Positions 11,581 to 22,377 of a DNA stretch of 64,000 bases are shown here, piece by piece. The translations under genes were made by a program, and so were the position numbers. Below the pieces are notes generated by a model. It saw only the letters and a list, made by a program, of their open reading frames with translations. It did not search any database and had not been told where the DNA came from. The DNA comes from UBA6164 sp964344155 (GTDB lineage: Bacteria > Patescibacteriota > Gracilibacteria > BD1-5 > UBA6164). Location: positions 5,808-69,807 of the forward strand of contig CAYFMG010000006.1 of NCBI GenBank assembly GCA_964344155.1, read 5' to 3'. How positions within the stretch are numbered: position 1 is the first letter of the stretch; each line of letters opens with the position of its first letter.

Positions 11581-12903
11581 ATGAAAAAAATATTAGCTTT
11601 TATGTTGTTATTTATAATAAGTAGTAATATAACCTTTGCAGAAAAAACAAAGAAAGATGACTGTTACTACAAAATAATCACTACATCAGAATGAAAAAAT
11701 GTATATGAGTTAGTATTATCTGAAAAAACAAATAGCTATGCACTTATAACAGACTGAAAAAATGACTGATATATACTTGAAAAAGACGGGCAAGTAACCA
11801 AAGAATACCCGCATTATATAGAAAGTATAAATTATTCACCAGACTGAAAAAGTATAAATTTTGTATCAAATGATGAAAATTGGAATGAATATTTAGTAGA
11901 AGACTTAGATGAAGGAAATATATATGATTACATACAAGATGTTGAATATACTCCTGATGGAAAAAAATATGCATATATTGTAGGTTTATTAGATTGGAAA
12001 GAATGAAAACTAAGAGCTATTATAAAAGATTGAAAAGAATATCTTTACTGAGATTTTCATTGAATTGTATATTCAAAAGATTGAGAAGAATTAAGATATA
12101 TAGAAGGAGAATATAATTATGATATATGAGAAAAGAAAAATTATATATTCAAAGATGGAGAAAAAACTAGATTAATAAATGATGATGAAATAGTTAGAGC
12201 GAAATGGTCACCAAATAGAGAAGATTATTATATAGAATTTTTAGACTCAGAAGATAATAAGTACCTTTATATAAATGGAAATATAACAGAAAAATATGAA
12301 TATATAGATAATTTTATATACTCACCAGATTGAAAAAGTTATACTTATGTTGCTAAAAAAAGTGAAGGTATATATGTTGTTGTAAAAGATTGAGAAGAAA
12401 TAAGAAAATCAACAAGAGCACCAAATATAAAATATATAAAAAACGGAGATAATTATACTTTGATATCATATTATCCTCCTATAAATTGAGACTTTATAGA
12501 AACATCTGAACCAATTAAAAATAATAATATACCATTGTTTTTGGAGGATATGGAATTTATTACATATGATTATAAAAAAATAAGTGAAGAATTTGTAGAG
12601 ATTATGTGAAAACAATACTTTGTAGAATATTTATGTTGAGAACAAGATCTTGAATATGATGAGCCTTTTAATTATAGTCAAGAATATTATATTGAAGAAG
12701 AAGATGATTACTATGAATATGAGGATGATTATTATTATGAAGAAGATTATGAATATGAAGATTATAGTGAAGATTTAGGTGATTTTTTACACTGAATAAA
12801 AGGTATTTATACCAAAATTGCAGAAATTGATAATAAAATCATGTGACCAATCAGAGAAAAGGTGTATAGTTTTTTTGAATATATAGCAAACTTATTTAAA
12901 TAA
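11581..12903 (+). CDS. Secreted PD40/WD40-like propeller protein with acidic tyrosine-rich tail
   Basis: 440 aa with a Sec signal peptide (residues 1-20, ending T-F-A-E). The body carries repeated blades of the PD40/TolB type: Y-S-P-D-G-K-S at several positions and variants such as Y-T-P-D-G-K-K, spaced about 45-60 residues apart. Near residues 365-395 lies an Asp/Glu/Tyr-rich run (E-E-E-D-D-Y-Y-E-Y-E and similar), followed by a short amphipathic C-terminus. Such propellers bind ligands or proteins outside the membrane; no enzymatic role is visible. The stop codon lies within the following terminator hairpin. The binding partner is unknown. Confidence 0.75.
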
Positions 12904-12926
12904 AAAATAAGTTTGCTATTTTACTA
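12886..12926 (+). terminator. Intrinsic terminator overlapping the upstream stop codon
   Basis: AGCAAACTTATTT / AATAAGTTTGCT around an A/T-rich loop, then TATTTTA. Confidence 0.75.
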
Positions 12927-12950
12927 AATACTATTATATTAATTAGGTAT

Positions 12951-13014
12951 TACCACCCCCTAACCCCCTCCTTACTAAGGAGGGGGAATGAAACGAAGTG
13001 AAAGGGGGTGGTCT
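12951..13014. repeat. Palindromic element, pyrimidine-rich variant
   Basis: Outer arms ACCACCCCCT ... AGGGGGTGGT enclose a perfect inner hairpin CCCCCTCCTTACTAAGGAGGGGG. It resembles the other intergenic elements but has a single inner lobe and different termini. Confidence 0.7.
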
Positions 13015-13039
13015 AAATTTATTACATAATTAAAAAATT

Positions 13040-14881
13040 ATGAAAAAATTACATAACAAAGGTTTTACCTTAGTGGAATTAATAGTTGTGATAAGTATCC
13101 TGATTATCTTGGGAACTATTGCATTTATAAGTATGCAAAACTACACAAAGACCTCAAGAGACTCAGTAAGAATCTCAGACATAAGTAGAATGAAAACAAG
13201 TTTGGAACTATACCAAATAGAATCATCAAGATACCCGGATCCAAACAATGCTGGAGCAGTTACATATAGTGGTACAACAGCATGGAGTCAATGAGACTTT
13301 GGACAAATAGCGTTTCAGTCAGTAGATAAATTAGACAAACTACCAGTAGACCCATTAACAGAGGAAACATATGTATACTCAGTAACAAGTACAAAAAAAG
13401 AGTACCAACTATCATGAGTAATGGAAACAGATGAATATACAACATTAAATACAACAGAACTAAATGCAAATAATGAAATATGAACACTAAGAGTATCATG
13501 AAACTATAATGGAGAAACAATCAAAGTACAAAGTGGAACAACAACATATGTACTAGCAGTCCCAACAATAATCTCAACAGAACCATGAGATTTAATGAAC
13601 CTAGTAGCAAATGATAAACTAGCATTTGATGGTTACAAAAACCTACCACAAAAATACGCATGATGACATTTTAAACAAATCTGAGAGACACAAGCATTAA
13701 AACTAGTAAATGCAAGTGACTTAGAAATATATAGCTGAAACTTAAATGATCTAGCAACAGATACAACAAAACAACAAGCAATGCTAACAAAACTAAAAAA
13801 TGCCTATGCTTGAACAGCTATCCAAAATACAACAAAGATAGCAAGACTAACAAACTTAAAACCAAGTGGTGCAAAAGCACAAGAAATAGTAACAAGAAAA
13901 GTAGTATACTGAAACAAAAAGAGTCTAACAAGTGACAGTGTAGCATTAGCAACAACAGCAGTTACCTATACATGATGTTTAGCAACAACACAAGATGGTC
14001 ACAGTATACCACAACTATGACACTTAGCTACAAGTTCACAAACAAAGACATGATCTACAGTTATAACAAACTGATCAGAACAAGTAACAAATACATACAG
14101 ATGTAACAATGGGAATATAGAAAACATATGAACAACAAAAGCAACAGTATGTAGTCCAAATTATACATTAAATGGATGAGTATGTGATCCAAATACAATA
14201 ACAGTACCATGTGTAGAACAATGAGCACCATCAAATGCTACATATACAGTAGTAAATGAAACAATTCCGTATGGAACTACAGCAAGTAACTGTAACTGGA
14301 ACTGTAATAACACATATCATTTAGAATGATGACTATGTGAACCAGATCGTAAGCAAGTACAATGTAATCAGTGACCTTTAACTCAAAATACTCAACATAT
14401 AATAGCAAATGTAACTGTAAATTATGTAAGCTGAGCACAGGAAGCTCCAAGTGATTGTGCTACTGAATGTAAAACATGATTTACATGATCAACATGTAAT
14501 GAAGTAAATATAATATGAGATAATATATCAGGTAGAAAATATGCAGACTGAACTTATGCATTAAGTTGTACTCAATACTTAATTCCAACAGGTGATTATA
14601 AATATGCATGAGATAACTGAGATTGAGTATATTGGATAAAACCAGATTCAAATGCAGCATTTAAAGTACATTGTGATATGACAACAGATTGAGGTGGGTG
14701 GATATCAATTAGTCGTTTACCAAATGCAGCAGTAACATCTACATATGCAACATCTAGTAGAGTATGATGAAATAATACAGTATTTTATGCTTGAAATTAT
14801 TATTGAAAATTATCAGATTCAGAAATTAATTCAATAATAAATACATCTTCATATGATATTCTAGTATTTGAAAATGATTAA
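13040..14881 (+). CDS. Type IV pilin-like modular adhesin with fibrinogen-related domain, ended by a premature UAA
   Basis: 613 aa up to an in-frame UAA. The class III signal peptide is M-K-K-L-H-N-K-G with cleavage before F-T-L-V-E-L, then a hydrophobic pilin helix and a pilin-like head (S-R-Y-P-D-P). Residues about 130-340 are a region shared with the protein at 22378. A Cys-rich EGF-like segment follows (C-K-T-G-F-T-G-S-T-C). From about residue 540 a fibrinogen-related domain begins (H-C-D-M-T-T-D-G-G-G-W) and is cut by the UAA. The frame stays open for 291 more codons with a second such domain. Likely a surface-displayed binding protein. Its first 52 bases recur exactly at the window end. 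Confidence 0.85.
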
Positions 14882-15757
14882 AATGCAAGAGTTAAGTTTT
14901 GGACAAATAGAACATGGGATACTTTAGGTTCACCTTGAATAAAAAAATCTTGGGAAAACTGAAAACGGTCATGATGAACTAGACAAACTCATGATTGAAG
15001 TGATAATTATTGATTTCAATGATGACGGAGTGAACAAACAACATATTATACATGAACTGATTTAAGTTGAAATTGAATTAGAGCAACCTCAGATGTTAGA
15101 TGGATATATAAAAATCGGGATAGACCGTTATGTAGAATGGCTACGGCTTGAAATTCATGATGTACAATGACAACTTTAGTTAGATGAGATAATTTTACAT
15201 ATTTACCAAAACAAGCTACATGTTTAGCACATAAACAAGCGTGAAGAAATATAGATGGTATTTATAAAATTGATCCACAAAATAATGGTACAGGATTTAA
15301 TGCATATTGTGATATGACAAGAGATTGATGAGGATGGACTTTAGTTTTAAAAACTGCTAATGGTAGTACAAATGCTCATAGAAATACATGAAGTCTAAAT
15401 TTATCATATGTTCCATTAAATGATTTTAATAATACTTCGAAATATTCAGATTCTGTAATTAATAGTATTAGATGAAACTATTCTAGTTCAATTATGAAAA
15501 TTGAAGCAAGGGATGGAAAAGTAGATTATTTTAAAGAAAATAAAGCCTTTAATGTAAATTGACATACGAATTCAATTAATAAAGTTTATAATACATATTC
15601 AAATGCTGTAAATAATAGTTGAGTATGTAGTTGAACACATAATTGATCTTATCATACATGATTAGTATGATGGAATTGTTATGATTATTTCTTATTATGA
15701 GACAATCCATGATCTAGAAATAGAAATTATCAAGCTGTAAAAGTTTGGGTTAAATAG
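14882..15757 (+). pseudogene. In-frame continuation of the pilin-like adhesin after the UAA (second fibrinogen-related domain)
   Basis: Same frame as the gene above, open for 291 codons to a TAG. It continues the interrupted fibrinogen-related domain (N-A-R-V-K-F-W) and then encodes another, with Y-C-D-M-T-R-D-G-G-G-W-T-L-V. Glycine UGA codons and ordinary codon choice persist throughout. The single UAA is therefore recent, an assembly error, or read through. I see no start codon or ribosome-binding site that would make this a separate gene. Confidence 0.75.
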
Positions 15758-15761
15758 AATA

Positions 15762-15795
15762 AAAAATAAACACTACTAAGAGTGTTTATTTTTTT
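15762..15795. terminator. Bidirectional terminator
   Basis: AATAAACACT / AGTGTTTATT around ACTAAG, with A and T runs on the two sides, between convergent genes. Confidence 0.85.
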
Positions 15796-16622
15796 AGTTC
15801 TTCTTCGCTGTAAATCAGATCAAACTTTCTAAGAAGATCAGTTCATGTGTCAGGAAGTACTATGTAGGCATTTTTTATTATAGCCTCCTTGTTGTTTATT
15901 AGTGTATCTAAAAGTTGTTTGTTGTAATTGCTTAGATAAGTATATTCATTTAAAAAATGATTTATGTAAACAATATATGTTCTAGCATAATAATACTCTT
16001 TTTTAAGCTCTAAATATGTATCTATATTAGCTAAACTCTCTTGTGAATCATTTGATTTGAAATCTGATTCTATCTTTTGTTTTAATGATTCTATTTTTGT
16101 ATTACTAGACTCCATAGTACTTAAAAATACAGATTTTTGTTCATTTAATTTCTTGATATTTTGAGCTCATACTACATATCTAAACTCCAATTGCTCAATA
16201 AAAGCATTAAGAATTCTTGATCTATCATAGCTTGAATTTACAAGTTGCTTTATATCTGTTTTTAATACATTTCTGTATTCCTCAATAGCTATCATATTGT
16301 TTCAAATCATCTCCCTATTTGCAGAACTTTGATTTATCATAACCTCACTTACAGAAAAAATATCTCTATAAATTGTTGCTGGTGTATCTTTTCTTTGTTT
16401 ATATTTTATTCAAATATTTGTAGTAATAGCTACTCATGTTTTTCATATAGAACTATTGTTATCTACATTTTTAAAATTTGAATAATTTGTAACAGGTTCA
16501 TTAGGGAAGTGAGTATCTGTTTTGTTAGCATTTATTAAAAAATTTCACAGATTAAATATAAGTACAAGAGATGTACTCAATAGTAAAACTTTAGTTATAA
16601 ATTTTTTCACTTGTTTTGACAT
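15786..16622 (-). CDS. Membrane-anchored or secreted coiled-coil protein of unknown function
   Basis: 278 aa. An N-terminal hydrophobic segment (about residues 9-30, after a cationic M-S-K-Q-V-K-K) is a signal anchor or signal peptide. The rest is Asn/Lys/Glu-rich and largely helical. A predicted coiled coil covers about residues 150-195 (N-T-K-I-E-S-L-K-Q-K-I-E-S). I do not recognise a family. It is divergent from the ArsR-like regulator across a 130-bp gap with AT-rich direct repeats. It could be part of the envelope or export functions next door, but nothing proves this. Confidence 0.7.
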
Positions 16623-16709
16623 TTGTGTTTTATTAGTCTTAATAATACTTATAGTTTAACACAAAAAAACATAAAATGCAAAAAAAGATTTGCTTTTTTT
16701 AGTTTTAGT

Positions 16710-16737
16710 AATATATTAACATATAATAATATATTAA
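16710..16737. promoter_or_regulatory. Candidate operator for the ArsR-like regulator
   Basis: Two direct AATATATTAA boxes (16710-16719 and 16728-16737), 18 bp apart, lie 15-43 bp upstream of the regulator's start. ArsR-family operators are often AT-rich dyads near the promoter. In sequence this AT-rich the evidence is weak. Confidence 0.3.
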
Positions 16738-16752
16738 TATAATAAATAAATT

Positions 16753-17040
16753 ATGAAAAAAATTATTAAAAAAGCTGATAAAATAGCTGGAATAATGAAA
16801 AACTTCTCTAACAGAGATAAATTAGCAATATTGTGTTTTTTATGAAAAGAAGAAAAAAATGTTACTGAAATAATGGATTGTACAGATATGTCTCAGTCAC
16901 AATTTTCTCAATACTTATGAAAAATGAAACTAGAATGAATAGTTGAATCAAGAAAAGAATGAAAAGAGGTTTTTTATAGAATCTCTGATAAAAAAGTACT
17001 TGAAGTAATAAAAGCACTAAAACATATATTTGTAAAATAA
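16753..17040 (+). CDS. ArsR-type winged-helix transcriptional regulator
   Basis: 95 aa, a small ArsR/SmtB-like wHTH. Helices match N-V-T-E-I-M-D-C-T-D, the recognition helix is S-Q-S-Q-F-S-Q-Y-L-G-K-M, and the wing is R-K-E-G-K-E-V-F-Y-R-I. There is one Cys in the helix before the turn, and no clear metal-binding C-x-C. It starts an operon with the RND adaptor 5 bp downstream and the RND pump beyond, so it probably represses that efflux system and itself. The inducer is unknown. Confidence 0.85.
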
Positions 17041-17045
17041 AAAAG

Positions 17046-18896
17046 ATGAAAAAGATATTTATAATTTTGATAGTATTACTATGATTAACATCATGTAATA
17101 AAACAGAAGAGCAAGTTGTAAAAAAATATTATTCTACATGAACTGTTTTAACTTGATCTGTAACTGAGTCTGATAGTTATATTTGATACATACAATCTCA
17201 AGATAGTCTATCTTTGTCTTCAAAAATGCCTGGAAAAATCAAAAAAATATATTTTGATGAATCAGATATTATAGAAAAATGAGATTTGTTAGCTGAAATT
17301 GATTATACTCAAACTAGTATATGATATAATACTTCAAAAAAACTTTTAGAGTCTTTGATGCAAATGAAATCAGACACTAGGAAAATGTTTGATGGGCAAA
17401 TTATTGCTATGCAATCAAAAGTAAAACAAACTATAGCTTGAGAACAAGGTATTATTTCATGATTAGATGATACAAAGAAAGTAACACAAACTCAATTAGA
17501 TACAGCTAAAACTTCAGTTGAGTTAGCTGAACAAAACTTAGAACAAACAAAACTAGTTTTAGATACAAAACAAAAACATATATATGAAAATTCTAAGAAT
17601 GCTATTGTATCAGCTGTTATATTGGATACAAATATAATTAAGTTTGTAGATGAGTTGTTGTGAGTAACTGATGAAAATGAAGATAAAAATGATAGTTTTC
17701 AAGATTATCTATGAGTAAAAGACTTGAAAAATTTAAGGGAAGCAAAAGAGATGTTTTTAGAAGTAAATAAATTATATTTAGAATACAAGTATTTTTATAA
17801 TACAGAAATAGAAGACAAAAATCCTAGTGAAAAGCTTATACTGAAATGACTTGACTCTTGAGAAAAATTAGCTGAAAAAATAAAAGTATTACTTGATTTG
17901 GTTTATAATGTATTAGATACATCTATAGATAATGTCCACTTTGCAGAAACAACTATAAGTGAATATAAGACTACTGTATCTACTTATTGAACTAGTGTTG
18001 AATCTAGCTTAGTTTCAATTTCATGAGATTTTGTATTATGATTAAAATGATCTAGACAATCTTTGGATGATTTTGAAAAAACTAAAAATATGCAAATATC
18101 TATATTAGAGAAACAGTTAAGCCTAGCAAATGATACTTACACTCAATACAAAGCTCAAAGTGATGCTCAGATAACAGAAGTAATAACAAAAAAAGAAATC
18201 AGCTCTAATCAAGTTGATGAGATAGAATCATCTTTAGAATCATTAAAGAAGCAAAAACAAGTAAAGTTAGCAGAATTAGATTTAAAAATAGAAGAAATAA
18301 ACGGACAAATATCAAATATGTTATCTGTAATAAAAGATCATCAAATAGTTTCACCTATAGATTGAGTAATTAGTTCAAGATTATTAGATGAGTGAGAAAA
18401 TGTATGATGATTTACTCCTGTTTTTATTTTAGAGAATAAAGATAACTTAGAAATAGAAATAAGTATATCAGAAAGTGTTTCAAAAAAAGTTGAACTATGA
18501 GATACTGTATTTTTAGATATAGAATGATTAGATAAAAAACAATCAGGAATTATAGTAAATATACTTCCATCAAAAGATATTTTTTCAAAAAAAATATTAT
18601 TAAAAATAAGTGTAGATAATACAGATAAAAATATAAAAATATGATCTATGGTAAAGGTATCTTTTTTGTTTACTGATAATACCCTAGACTCTTTAATTAT
18701 TCCAAACAAAGCTATAATTAACAAATTTATGTTACCAGGAGTTTTTGTTTTAGAAGATAATAAAGCAGTATTTAAAAATATAGAAATAATAAACTCAAAT
18801 AATGAGTTATCAGAAATAAAATGATTAAAATTATGAGATACAATAATCCTAGAATGAAAAGAAAATATCTGGGATGGAGAGGAATTAAATTATTAA
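17046..18896 (+). CDS. RND-type periplasmic adaptor lipoprotein (membrane fusion protein)
   Basis: 616 aa. The lipobox L-T-S-C makes Cys17 the lipidated residue. The beta-barrel/lipoyl halves flank an unusually long coiled-coil hairpin: S-L-S-S-K-M-P-G-K-I at about residue 60 and I-V-S-P-I-D-G-V-I-S at about 435 are the two lipoyl halves. About 370 residues of mostly helical sequence lie between them, well above the 100-200 usual in MFPs. Barrel strands follow. It pairs with the pump gene downstream. Because this lineage is thought to have a monoderm-like envelope, the long hairpin is notable. Confidence 0.85.
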
Positions 18897-18900
18897 AAGA

Positions 18901-18998
18901 ACTCACCCTTGAATTCCCTCTCTTATCCAAGAGAGGGAGGACCAAAAAATTGTAGCCCCTTTCTCTTAAGTAAGAGAAAGGATTCAGGATTGAGTTAT
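18901..18998. repeat. Two-lobed palindromic intergenic element, copy 3
   Basis: ACTCACCCTTGAATT ... GGATTCAGGATTGAGTTAT outer arms. Lobes are CCCTCTCTTATCCAAGAGAGGG and CCTTTCTCTTAAGTAAGAGAAAGG, separated by a TGTAGCC remnant. It sits inside the efflux operon between adaptor and pump. Confidence 0.85.
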
Positions 18999-19032
18999 GA
19001 AAAATAAGGAATTAAATTATTAAAATAATATT

Positions 19033-22000
19033 ATGTTTGCAAAGATAGCAGAATTTTTTATAAAAAACTCAAAGATTACATTGGTTTTGATAATAATAAC
19101 TTTATTCAGTTGAATTTGAAGTTATTTAGTGATACCAAAACAATACAATCCAACTATTATTGTTCCAGCATTTAATGTAGTTGTTCCAGCAAATTGACTT
19201 AACTCAGAGGAAGTTTCAAAGTATATAATATCTCCTTTGGAAAACAAGATAATGGAAATAGAGTGAATTGATGAAGTATATTGAGTGGCTTGAGATAGTT
19301 ATGGATCAGTAATGCTTAAATTTAAGGTTTGAGAAGATGCTCAAAAAGCAAAAATAAGTCTTAGACAAAAACTATCTGAAAATATGTGATTAAAACCATT
19401 ATGAGTTTGAGATCCCATAATAACAACAATTAATCCTGAAATATTACCACAAATCACCTATTCTATAAACTATATTTGAAGTGACTTACAAGAAGCTGAT
19501 GTTTATATATATTTGAGGGAAATAGCAAATACTATAAAAAAAGAATTAAAAACTATAGAAAACCTTACAACAATAGATATAGTATGATGATATAAACAAG
19601 ATTTAATTATAGAACTAGATTTAGAGAAACTACAGTCTAGAAATATAGATATATTACAGGTTTATAATATTCTTACAGAGAATAATTTAAATAGTGTAGT
19701 ATGAAGTATTAATTCAAAAATAGGAGAAAAAATACAAATATGAATAGATGCAAGAGATAATACCATAGATAATCTTAAAAAACTACTTATTTTTTTAAAT
19801 TGAAATACTTCAGTATATCTAGAAGATATTGCAGAAATAAAAAAATGAATAAGAAAACTAGATAAAATCTCAACACATAATGATAAAATATCAGTATTTT
19901 TATGAGTATGAAAAGCTCTAGGAACAAACTCTGTAGTATTAACAGATACAGTTCATGAAAAAATACTTAATATACAAAAAACTCTACCAAAAAATATAGA
20001 AATAAAAGTAATTCAAAATGAATGAGATACAGCTAGAGCTGCTACAAATATGTTACTTATAAATCTATTTCAATCAGTGTTTATAGTATTTATTGTTTTG
20101 ATGATTTATTTATGAAAAAAAGATGCATTTAATACAGCTATATCTATACCTCTTACTTTATGATTAGTATTTTTGTTTGCTTTAATACTTTGAGAAAATA
20201 TAAACAGAATTACCCTATTTGCTCTTATATTAGTTTTATGAATGCTTGTTGATAATTCTACAGTTGTAGTTGAAAATATATCTAGACATTTAAAACAAAG
20301 AGCTCATTCAGGTAAAACAAAACTAGAAGCTGTACTTGTTTGAGTACAGGAAGTTGGAGTTTGAGTTATATTATCTACAGTATCTAGATTATTAGCATTT
20401 GCTGCAATGTTTGCTGTATGAGGTATGATGTGAGAGTATATGTGAGCAATTCCAAAATTTGCAATTATGGCTTTATTAATTTCTTTATTAATAGCATTTA
20501 CTATCAATCCTTGGATTAGTTTTGTTTGAGCTAAAAACTTGGAAGAAAAAGATAAAAATATAGAGATAAAAAAAGAGTCTAGATTTGATATAAGAAAGTA
20601 TTATCTAGATTTTATGAAAAAGTTTATAAACAAAGAAGAAAAAACTATAAAAAAGAGAAAAAGATTTAGGTTGATTTTTTGGTTTATGTTATTTATTCTT
20701 TTACTTTGACCTATATATTGAGGAATATTCAAGGCAAGAATGTTACCTAAATCAGATCAAGATCAAGTATATTTATGGGTAGATGCACCACAATCCTGGG
20801 ATGCAAATAAAATGAAAAATGTAGGTGATGATATTTCTAAGTTTTTTGATAAGGGTAATGTTATAGAAAAAGATTTAGCTATAGTTGATAATATATCAAT
20901 TACAATATGACAAGCTTTTATATGAGATTTTGCTAATTTGTTTAGATGATGATTATCAAGGATATGAGAAAATCAATTATCAGCAAGAATAAATTTAGTA
21001 TCAAAAGATGAATATGAAAAAATTACATGAGAAAAAAGAATTATATCAGAGAGTTATACTATAAAAATTAGACCATATTTTAGGGAATATATATTATCTA
21101 AGTATCCTGATTTAAAAGTTAGATTACTAGAAGATCCTCCATGACCACCGGTTAGATCTACGTTTTTAGCAAAAATAAAAACAGACGCTTCAGAGCAAAA
21201 TAAATTAGAGTTTATAGAAAAAGTAGAAACAGAAGTAAGAAAAATTTCAGGCGATCAAAATATAGTTGATATATGAAATTCTTTATCTACTACATATAGA
21301 AAAATAAACTTAAAACTAGATAAAGAATCTATTATTAGAGCTGGATTAACAGTTAAGCAGGTGAAAGCTAGTTTGGCTATAGCGGTGAGTTGACTTGATG
21401 TTTCTTTGATACAAAATAACAACTCCCTAGAATCAGTAAATTTAGTTTTATGAGTTAAGTCTAAGCAGAGAGATGATGTAGATTTATTAAAAAAGATTTA
21501 TTTTACCAATAAGTCTTGATCCAAAATATTTTTAGATAGTATTTCTAGTATAGATTATAGTTTTGTGTGAGATACAATAAATACAGATAAAAGAGAGGAA
21601 GTTGATTATATATATTGAGAAATGTGAGATAATTCACTTATTTATCCTGTTATAAAACTTTTTGGTATTTTGATGGATGATGAGTTTTTATGAAATGATT
21701 ATCGTTTAGAATCTTGGTCCCCATATTATATAGAATATTTATCTTTATCTGATTCAAAAAAGTATAGGATTGAGTGGTGATGAGAGTGGGAATTAACTAT
21801 GGATACATTTAGGGATTTATGAATTGCTATGTGACTTAGTTTATTAGCTATATATTTCTTGCTTGTAGGACAGTTTTCTAGTTTTAGAATAGCTTGAATT
21901 ATAATGATTACCTTTTTACTTAGTTTTTATTGAGTATTTCCAGGTTTTACATTTTTGTATTTAATTCAAAATGAATATTTTTCAGCTACGTCTATGATTT

Positions 22001-22311
22001 GAATCATAGCTCTATGATGAATAGTTGTCTGAAATGCTATTATTTTGATAGATTATATTAATACCCTAAAGAAAAACTGACTTACTATAGAAGATGCTTT
22101 ACTTAAGGCTTGATATGTAAGGTTTGCACCAATAATATTAACTTCACTTACAACGGTTTTTGGTGCTGCTACTATTATTTGAGATCCAGTATGGTCATGA
22201 CTTGCTTGGTCGATTATATGGTGATTGTTTGTAAGTAGTATTTTGACTCTTATCGTAATCCCTATTTTTTACTATGATAGTCAGAGATTAAAATGGGGGG
22301 ATAAAATGTAA
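19033..22311 (+). CDS. RND-family (AcrB/MMPL-like) transporter
   Basis: Proton-driven efflux permease, 1092 aa. It has the HAE1-type layout: one N-terminal TM segment, a large periplasmic loop (residues about 35-340), six clustered TM segments, a second large loop, and five further TM segments. The conserved TM4 acidic motif appears as G-M-L-V-D-N-S-T-V-V-V-E-N-I. A TM11-like G-I-V-V-G-N-A-I-I-L-I-D-Y-I also matches. It is partnered with the adaptor upstream, and I see no outer-membrane TolC gene in the window. Substrate unknown. Confidence 0.92.
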
Positions 22312-22331
22312 AAAAAATTTGCTAAAAAATA

Positions 22332-22377
22332 AAAATATTATATATTATAATAACATTAATATATAATATTTTTTTAT
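22332..22377 (+). terminator. AT-rich intrinsic terminator after the RND pump
   Basis: Long stem AAATATTATATATTA / TAATATATAATATTT around TAATAACAT, then a T-run. It ends immediately before the next ATG. Confidence 0.7.

Noticed and set aside
16678..16701. GCAAA...TTTGC hairpin with T-run as a terminator
   Set aside because: No gene on the plus strand ends before it, and it lies between divergent genes. Chance formation in A/T runs is likely.
22312..22377. AT-rich palindrome as a replication origin
   Set aside because: No DnaA boxes or origin genes nearby. It fits a terminator stem followed by a T-run.
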